From contig VXNE01000251.1 in NCBI GenBank assembly GCA_009840715.1, positions 1 through 12,295 on the forward strand: a stretch of 12,295 bases of DNA. The letters are read 5' to 3'. The stretch is from Gammaproteobacteria bacterium. Its GTDB lineage: Bacteria > Pseudomonadota > Gammaproteobacteria > Pseudomonadales > Azotimanducaceae. Numbering within the stretch: position 1 is the stretch's first letter; every line of letters starts with the position of its first letter. Below the pieces are notes generated by a model. It was not told the origin of the DNA, did not search any database, and saw only the letters and a list, made by a program, of their open reading frames with translations. Shown one piece after another: positions 7,674-12,295 of this stretch. The position numbers and the translations under genes are program-made.

Positions 7674-7684
7674 ATGGCGGCCAT
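7674..7684. repeat. Inverted repeat ATGGC-G-GCCAT at the regulator start
   Basis: A perfect 11-base palindrome spans the region between the ribosome binding site and the chosen start codon of the TetR gene. It could be part of an operator or simply chance. Confidence 0.2.
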
Positions 7685-8327
7685 GGGTGAATCGGAGGCG
7701 GCAGCCCCGGGGCGCGGGTCGGCACTCGATGACCGGGGCCTGCGCACGGTCTCCCGGCTGCGCCCGGAGGACTGGCTCAACGCCGCGCAGCGGAGGCTGG
7801 TCCACGGCGGTATCGACGCGGTGAAGATCGGCCCGCTCGCGGAGGACCTGACGGTCACGCGCGGCAGCTTCTACTGGCACTTTCGTGACCGGAACCACCT
7901 CCTGGAGACGCTGCTTTCCCAGTGGCGGGGCCAGAGCCGCGAGATGTTCGAACGCCTGGTCGGAGGCGACGGCGCGTCGGGCATGGAAGAGTTCGTGCGG
8001 CTGGTGCACCTGTGGGTCGACGAGTCGGAGTTCGACCCCTCCCTGGAGTCGGCGATGCGTGATTGGGCGCGCACCTCCGACGACGTCTCGGCGGTCGTCA
8101 AGACGGTGGACGAGGAACGGATCGCCTACATCAAGCGCATCTTCCTGGACTTCGGCTACGGGGAGGACGAGGCCTTCATCCGCGCCCGCATCACCTACTT
8201 CCACCAGGTGGGGTATTACACGATCGGGTACAACGAATCCCTCGATGCCCGGATGGCGTTGCTCCCCATGTACGTCTACGTGCTGACCGGCAAGTTCGCG
8301 CCGGAAGAGATCGCCGAGTACTTCTGA
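7683..8327 (+). CDS. TetR/AcrR-family transcriptional regulator
   Basis: This 214-residue protein has the length and layout of a TetR repressor. A helix-turn-helix at about 30-80 includes WLNAAQRRLVHGGIDAVKIG, then LAEDLTVTRGSFYWHFRDR and HLLETLL, the family hallmark (recognition helix followed by FYWHF). The C-terminal all-helical domain (about 85-214) would bind an unknown effector and form the dimer. The N-terminus has an unusual loose extension of about 20 residues before the first helix. The regulator lies 77 bases upstream of two S9 peptidase genes on the same strand and may control them, and perhaps itself. It could also act on genes outside the window. No operator is identified with confidence; the inverted repeats at 7674-7684 and 8332-8345 are candidates. 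Confidence 0.88.
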   Translation: MGESEAAAPGRGSALDDRGLRTVSRLRPEDWLNAAQRRLVHGGIDAVKIGPLAEDLTVTRGSFYWHFRDRNHLLETLLSQWRGQSREMFERLVGGDGASGMEEFVRLVHLWVDESEFDPSLESAMRDWARTSDDVSAVVKTVDEERIAYIKRIFLDFGYGEDEAFIRARITYFHQVGYYTIGYNESLDARMALLPMYVYVLTGKFAPEEIAEYF

Positions 8328-8331
8328 TCGC

Positions 8332-8345
8332 CGGCGGCGCCGCCG
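8332..8345. repeat. 14-base perfect palindrome after the regulator gene
   Basis: CGGCGGCGCCGCCG lies 5 bases after the TetR stop codon and 60 bases before the first S9 gene. As RNA it could form a short GC-rich hairpin, but no T-run follows, so it is not a classical terminator. It might be a TetR operator, a weak attenuator or chance in GC-rich DNA. Confidence 0.35.
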
Positions 8346-8404
8346 ATGAGGGAGGGCGGGCCGGATCGCGTCCTAGTCCACACACCGTTTCTGGAGAAGC
8401 GAGC

Positions 8405-10708
8405 ATGCCCAGCTTCCTCGCTGGCCTGTGCCTGACGGCGGCGATCGCCGTGCCGTCCCTGGCTGTGGACATCCCAGCCGACCGCGATGCCGCCTATCGG
8501 GCGTATCTCGACTACCAGCGCATGATCGACGGCGGTCGCATCGTTCCCCACTGGCTGCCGGACGGATCGACGTTCTGGTACGAGACCGGGGGTCCGAACG
8601 CGAGGGAAATCCTCAAGGTCGATCCGGCGGAGAACACCGTCGAACCCCTGTTCGATGTCACCCGGTTACGCACCGCGCTGACCGAGGCGCTGGGCCACGA
8701 ACCGGCGGGTGCGGGCGTGCCGTTCGCCACGTTCCAGTGGGCCGGGGCCGACAGCATCTCCTTTGCATTGGAGGGCGCGAGTTTCACCCTCGACCTCGGG
8801 TCCTACGAGGTGACCCGGCAACTCCCGCCGTCCGCGTTCTCCATCGCGCTCGTCAAGAGCGAGGCCGAACGGGCCCTGCCCGGGACCTACCTCCGGGAAC
8901 GCTTCCAGGGTCTCGGCCCGCTGCCCTCCCCGGAAGCCATGTCGCCGGACGGCAAGTGGTTCGCGACGGTGCGCGACAACAACCTGGCGCTCAGGGCGAC
9001 GGTGGACGGGCAGGAGGTGATGGTCACGGCGGACGGTACGCCCACCGACTTCTGGGATGTGGAGGCGGCCCTCTGGCAGCCCTGGTCGCCCACCGGGGAG
9101 CAGATCGCCGTCATGAAGCAGCATGCGGGCGGGATGCCCACCATTCCCACCATCAAGTGGCTGAAGCCCCTGGAGGAGGTCCGGGAAGTCCTCACCATCC
9201 CGGCGGGGGCCACCCTCTACCGGTCGGAACTGTACCTGCTCGACATCCACGCCCGGGACCCCCGACACGTGGACATGGGGGACAACACGGACCATTACCT
9301 GCGCGTGCTCTCGTGGTTGCCGGACGGCTCGGAGCTGATCGTCGCCCGGTACGACCGCCTACTCAGCCGCGTGGAACTGCTCGGGGTGGATGCCGTCACG
9401 CGCGAGGTGCGCACCATCCTGACCGAGGCGTCCGAAACCTTCCTCACCAATCATCACGAGGCTATCTGGGCCACGGAGACCGGGTTTTTCCTGCTCGCGG
9501 ACGGCTCCGGCTTCCTGTGGAACTCGGAGCGGAGCGGCTGGGACCACCTGTACCACTACGACATGGACGGCCGCCTGGTCCGGCAGCTCACGAGCGGCGA
9601 GTGGCCCGTCAAGGACGTCGTGCGGGTCGATCAGGACGGGGGCTGGGTGTATTTCACCGGGCACGGCGACCAGTCGCGGCCATACGACACCCACCTGTAC
9701 CGCGTGGGTCTGGATGGACGGGGCTTCGGACAGCTCACCGAGGGTATCGGCCAGCACGCGGCCAACATCTCGCCGTCCGGGCAGTACTTCGTCGACACGT
9801 ACTCCAACGTCGACGCGCCGCCCCGCACGGAACTGCGGGCCGCCGACGGCAGCCTGGTGCGCGTGCTGGGGGAGGCGGACATCGGGCGCCTCGAGGCGTT
9901 TGGCTGGGTGGCGCCGAAGGAATACGTGGTGAAGGCGGCCGACGGGGAGACCGACCTCTGGGTGACGATGTACTTCCCCAACGACTTCGATGCCGGGAAG
10001 CGGTACCCGGTGGTCGAGTACATCTACGCCGGACCTCAGACCACGTGGCGGCCCGTGGACTTCGGCGACGATCTCGGGCCGTTCGGCGCCCTGGTCGGTC
10101 GCTCCGGGAACTTCGCACGGGCCCTCGCGCAGCTCGGATTCCTCGTGGTCATCCTCGACGGCCGCGGGACGCCGGAGCGTTCCAAGGCGTTCCACGACAC
10201 GGTCTACATGAACTGGGGGCAGTTCGAGATCGACGACCACGCCGGCGCGATTCGCCAGCTCGGCGAGCGTTTGCCGTTCATGGATCTCGACCGCGTCGCC
10301 GTCATGGGCGCGTCCTGGGGCGGCCACTTCACCTTCCGCGCCATGACCCAGGCGCCGGACCTCTACAAGGTGGGGATCAGCGAGGTGCCCGGCTACAGTT
10401 CGCGCCGTTTCACCCTCTACGAGGTCTATCTCGGGATGCCGCAGGAGAACAAGGCCGCCTACGATGCGGCGGATGCCTTTGCGCTCGCGCCGCGACTCGA
10501 GGGCGAGCTGCTGCAGGTCGGCGGCATCAACGACACCGGCACCCAGGCGGACATGTTCCAGATGACCGAGCACCTGGTCCGCCTGGGCAAGCAGCACCGC
10601 ATGATGATCTATCCCGACACGGGGCACGGCGCGATGGGCAAGACGGGCGAGTTCAACATGGAGCTGAAGAGACGGTACCTCGTCGAGATGCTGAGGCCGT
10701 TCGAATGA
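8405..10708 (+). CDS. S9-family peptidase (prolyl oligopeptidase/DPP IV-like), secreted
   Basis: The 767-residue product begins with a signal peptide (MPSFLAGLCLTAAIAVPSLA, probable cleavage near residue 20), so it should work in the periplasm. Residues of about 40-510 form a beta-propeller of the DPPIV_N type, with WSPTGEQIAV, WNSERSGWDHLYHYDMDG (372-389) and the LTSGEWPVKDV block. An alpha/beta-hydrolase S9 domain (about 515-767) carries the catalytic Ser637 in GASWGG, probable Asp710 (GGIND) and His741 (YPDTGHG). The family cleaves short peptides, often after proline. The double-Glu motif that anchors the free amino terminus in true DPP IV is not recognisable, so tripeptidase, acylaminoacyl-peptidase-like or other specificity is possible. 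The ATG at 8405 has GGAG at 8393-8396 and begins the signal peptide. The stop overlaps the next start as ATGA. Confidence 0.93.
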   Translation: MPSFLAGLCLTAAIAVPSLAVDIPADRDAAYRAYLDYQRMIDGGRIVPHWLPDGSTFWYETGGPNAREILKVDPAENTVEPLFDVTRLRTALTEALGHEPAGAGVPFATFQWAGADSISFALEGASFTLDLGSYEVTRQLPPSAFSIALVKSEAERALPGTYLRERFQGLGPLPSPEAMSPDGKWFATVRDNNLALRATVDGQEVMVTADGTPTDFWDVEAALWQPWSPTGEQIAVMKQHAGGMPTIPTIKWLKPLEEVREVLTIPAGATLYRSELYLLDIHARDPRHVDMGDNTDHYLRVLSWLPDGSELIVARYDRLLSRVELLGVDAVTREVRTILTEASETFLTNHHEAIWATETGFFLLADGSGFLWNSERSGWDHLYHYDMDGRLVRQLTSGEWPVKDVVRVDQDGGWVYFTGHGDQSRPYDTHLYRVGLDGRGFGQLTEGIGQHAANISPSGQYFVDTYSNVDAPPRTELRAADGSLVRVLGEADIGRLEAFGWVAPKEYVVKAADGETDLWVTMYFPNDFDAGKRYPVVEYIYAGPQTTWRPVDFGDDLGPFGALVGRSGNFARALAQLGFLVVILDGRGTPERSKAFHDTVYMNWGQFEIDDHAGAIRQLGERLPFMDLDRVAVMGASWGGHFTFRAMTQAPDLYKVGISEVPGYSSRRFTLYEVYLGMPQENKAAYDAADAFALAPRLEGELLQVGGINDTGTQADMFQMTEHLVRLGKQHRMMIYPDTGHGAMGKTGEFNMELKRRYLVEMLRPFE

Positions 10709-12295
10709 ACAGATGGACGCGGTTCCTCTTCTGGTCCGTCCCGCTCGCGGTGGTATGGGGTTGCGAGCCCGCTGGCATGGACGACGCTGCCGGGGCATCG
10801 GATCGTGCCGGGGAGGCGGCGATGGTGCCGGCGGAGGCCTACCGGCGCGCCGAGCGCTTCCTGCTGGGCAAGCAGGACCAGTATGTGCTCAACGCCTCGG
10901 TCACCCCGAACTGGACCGCTGAGGGTGACCGCTTCTGGTACCGCCGCGCACGCGCCGAAGGCGGCACGGAGTTCGTGACCGTCACGGCGGCGACCGGCGC
11001 ACGGGAACCGTCGTTCGACCACGCCTTCATCGCCGGTGAACTGTCCCGGCTGGACGAGGAGGGGGAGTACACGGCAACGACGCTCCCGTTCGAGACGTTC
11101 ACCTTCAACGAGGACGGCGGCATCGACTTCTCTGCTGGAGAGGCGTTCTACCGATGCACGGCGGCAGGCTGCACGGCGTCGGAGCCGCCCGCACCGCCGT
11201 TCACGCCGCTGGAGACCCCTTCTCCGGACGGCAAGTGGGCCGCCTATCACGACGACGATGACCTCTGGGTCCGTTCGGCGGACGGGGAGACCCGCGTCCG
11301 CTTGACCACGGACGGCGAGGAAGCCTGGCACTACGGCGGCCAGCTCGGCACCAGCGTCTCCTACATTTCGATGCAGCGGCTGCTGGGCGGGCACGCACCC
11401 CAGGTGAAGTGGTCGCCCGATTCCGCGAAGCTGCTCACCCAGCGCGTCGATGAGCGCGGCGTCGGGGAACTTTCGATCATCGAACACGTCCCGGCCGACG
11501 GCAGCCGGCGGCCGCGCACGCACACGATGCGTTACGCCTTCGCGCGCGACGAGGTCAAACCCCGGGGCCGCTTCGTGGTGTTCGACATCCCGAGTAGCGC
11601 GCGCACGGACATCGACTATCCGGACATCGAACTCACCTACGCCGCGATTACCGGCCCCGACTCCGGGGAAGTCTGGTGGCGGGAGGATTCCGGCGGTTTC
11701 GCATTCGTGCACCGCAAGCCGTTTGCCCGCGGCTATTCGATCCATCGTGTCGACCTGGACACGGGCGAGGTCCGCATGGAAGTGAACCGCGTGAGCGAAC
11801 GCACGTCTTCCCCGGGACTGGCCACGCCGTTGCCGCCCCAGGTGGTCGACTTCGCGGATGGCACCCTGGTCTGGTTCTCCGACGAGAGCGGTTACGGGCA
11901 CCTGTACCGCAAGGACGCCGATGGGAACACCGCCCAGATCACGTCAGGCGACTGGAACGTGGGAGCGATCGTGCACGTCGATCGCGAGGCGGGACGGCTG
12001 TACCTCCTCGGTTCGCAGTCCGAGGCGGACGGGAATCCGTACCATCACTTCGTCTACGGCGTCGATCTCGACGGGTCGAACTTCGCGAAGATCACGCCCA
12101 GCCGCGGCAACCACGGCTCGATGATTTCACTGGTTACGGGCGCTTCTCCCTTCTCCCCCACCGGCGATCACCTCGTCGTGACCTGGAGTACGACCACGGA
12201 CCCGGGCCGCACCGAGTTGCTGACCAGAGAGGGCGAACTGGTCGCGGTGCTCGAAACCGCCGACGCCTCGCCCCTGGAAGCGGACGGTCTCGTCC
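10705..12295 (+). CDS. Second S9-family peptidase (DPP IV-like), predicted lipoprotein, 3' end outside window
   Basis: The frame opens at the ATG that overlaps the previous stop (ATGA) and stays open for 530 codons to the right edge. The N-terminus has Arg residues, a hydrophobic stretch and VVWGC, so Cys20 is a probable lipidation site; no Asp follows at +2, which fits outer-membrane sorting. The visible part is the DPPIV_N beta-propeller: SPDGKWAAYHDDDDLWV, LTTDGEEAWHYG, VKWSPDSAKLLTQRVDERGV, WFSDESGYGHLYRKDADG and LTSG-like ITSGDWNVGAI. The catalytic hydrolase domain with its Ser-Asp-His triad should lie beyond the window, so activity cannot be judged. It resembles the preceding gene in family but differs in detail and anchoring, consistent with an old tandem duplication or pairing of two S9 clades. 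Translational coupling suggests joint production. Confidence 0.9.
   Translation, partial: MNRWTRFLFWSVPLAVVWGCEPAGMDDAAGASDRAGEAAMVPAEAYRRAERFLLGKQDQYVLNASVTPNWTAEGDRFWYRRARAEGGTEFVTVTAATGAREPSFDHAFIAGELSRLDEEGEYTATTLPFETFTFNEDGGIDFSAGEAFYRCTAAGCTASEPPAPPFTPLETPSPDGKWAAYHDDDDLWVRSADGETRVRLTTDGEEAWHYGGQLGTSVSYISMQRLLGGHAPQVKWSPDSAKLLTQRVDERGVGELSIIEHVPADGSRRPRTHTMRYAFARDEVKPRGRFVVFDIPSSARTDIDYPDIELTYAAITGPDSGEVWWREDSGGFAFVHRKPFARGYSIHRVDLDTGEVRMEVNRVSERTSSPGLATPLPPQVVDFADGTLVWFSDESGYGHLYRKDADGNTAQITSGDWNVGAIVHVDREAGRLYLLGSQSEADGNPYHHFVYGVDLDGSNFAKITPSRGNHGSMISLVTGASPFSPTGDHLVVTWSTTTDPGRTELLTREGELVAVLETADASPLEADGLV

Noticed and set aside
7023..7684. Shared GGCGGCC core in the palindromes at 7023-7033 and 7674-7684 as a common operator
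   Set aside because: The same 7-base core occurs elsewhere within coding DNA of the window (for example near 2395 and 3748), so it is likely a composition effect.
8063..8404. A 114-codon N-terminal extension of the first S9 gene into the TetR gene
   Set aside because: The extension is shadow of the TetR reading frame; the ATG at 8405 begins a signal peptide and has a ribosome binding site.
9359..10798. A 479-codon open frame on the minus strand
   Set aside because: It lies fully antisense to the S9 peptidase with clear catalytic motifs; its translation is low-complexity and rich in Arg, Val and His, as expected for a shadow frame in GC-rich DNA.
10609..11901. A 430-codon open frame on the minus strand
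   Set aside because: Antisense to the second S9 gene, whose propeller motifs are convincing; no recognisable domain and no good ribosome binding site.

Overview
The window is a GC-rich, gene-dense stretch from a Gram-negative bacterium. An outer-membrane TonB-dependent receptor, Sec signal peptides and a lipoprotein signal imply two membranes. The proteins look proteobacterial, perhaps gammaproteobacterial, but this is inferred from protein style only. I see no tRNA, rRNA, CRISPR array or insertion sequence. No stretch without a gene or gene remnant reaches 300 bases.

Left part (1-5439, plus strand): a tight operon fragment. It holds the 3' part of soxA (heterotetrameric sarcosine oxidase alpha subunit, cut by the window start), soxG (gamma subunit, GTG start overlapping the soxA stop) and, 15 bases later, a complete TonB-dependent receptor with its own strong ribosome binding site. 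The soxB and soxD subunit genes are expected upstream, outside the window. The arrangement suggests that the receptor imports a compound whose breakdown yields sarcosine or a related N-methyl amino acid.

Middle (5455-7576): a secreted M20-family metallopeptidase homologue on the minus strand, convergent with the receptor. Several of its motifs depart from the classical two-zinc site. Divergent from it is a small AbrB/MazE-type antitoxin gene with a plausible promoter and palindromic operator. It is followed by the C-terminal remnant of a PIN-domain toxin that has lost its N-terminal half, so the locus looks like a decayed toxin-antitoxin pair.

Right part (7683-12295, plus strand): a TetR-type regulator, then two S9-family (prolyl oligopeptidase/DPP IV-like) peptidases that overlap by ATGA. 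The first is complete, with a signal peptide and a visible Ser-Asp-His triad. The second is a predicted lipoprotein and runs off the right edge before its catalytic domain.

Taken together, the window reads as a scavenging locus: outer-membrane uptake, envelope peptidases that trim peptides, a cytoplasmic oxidase for N-methyl amino acids, and a local TetR regulator. The functional link between these parts is inference. No unmistakably new system is visible. The points most worth a second look are the receptor joined to the sarcosine oxidase operon, the altered M20 metal site, and the orphan antitoxin with its broken toxin.
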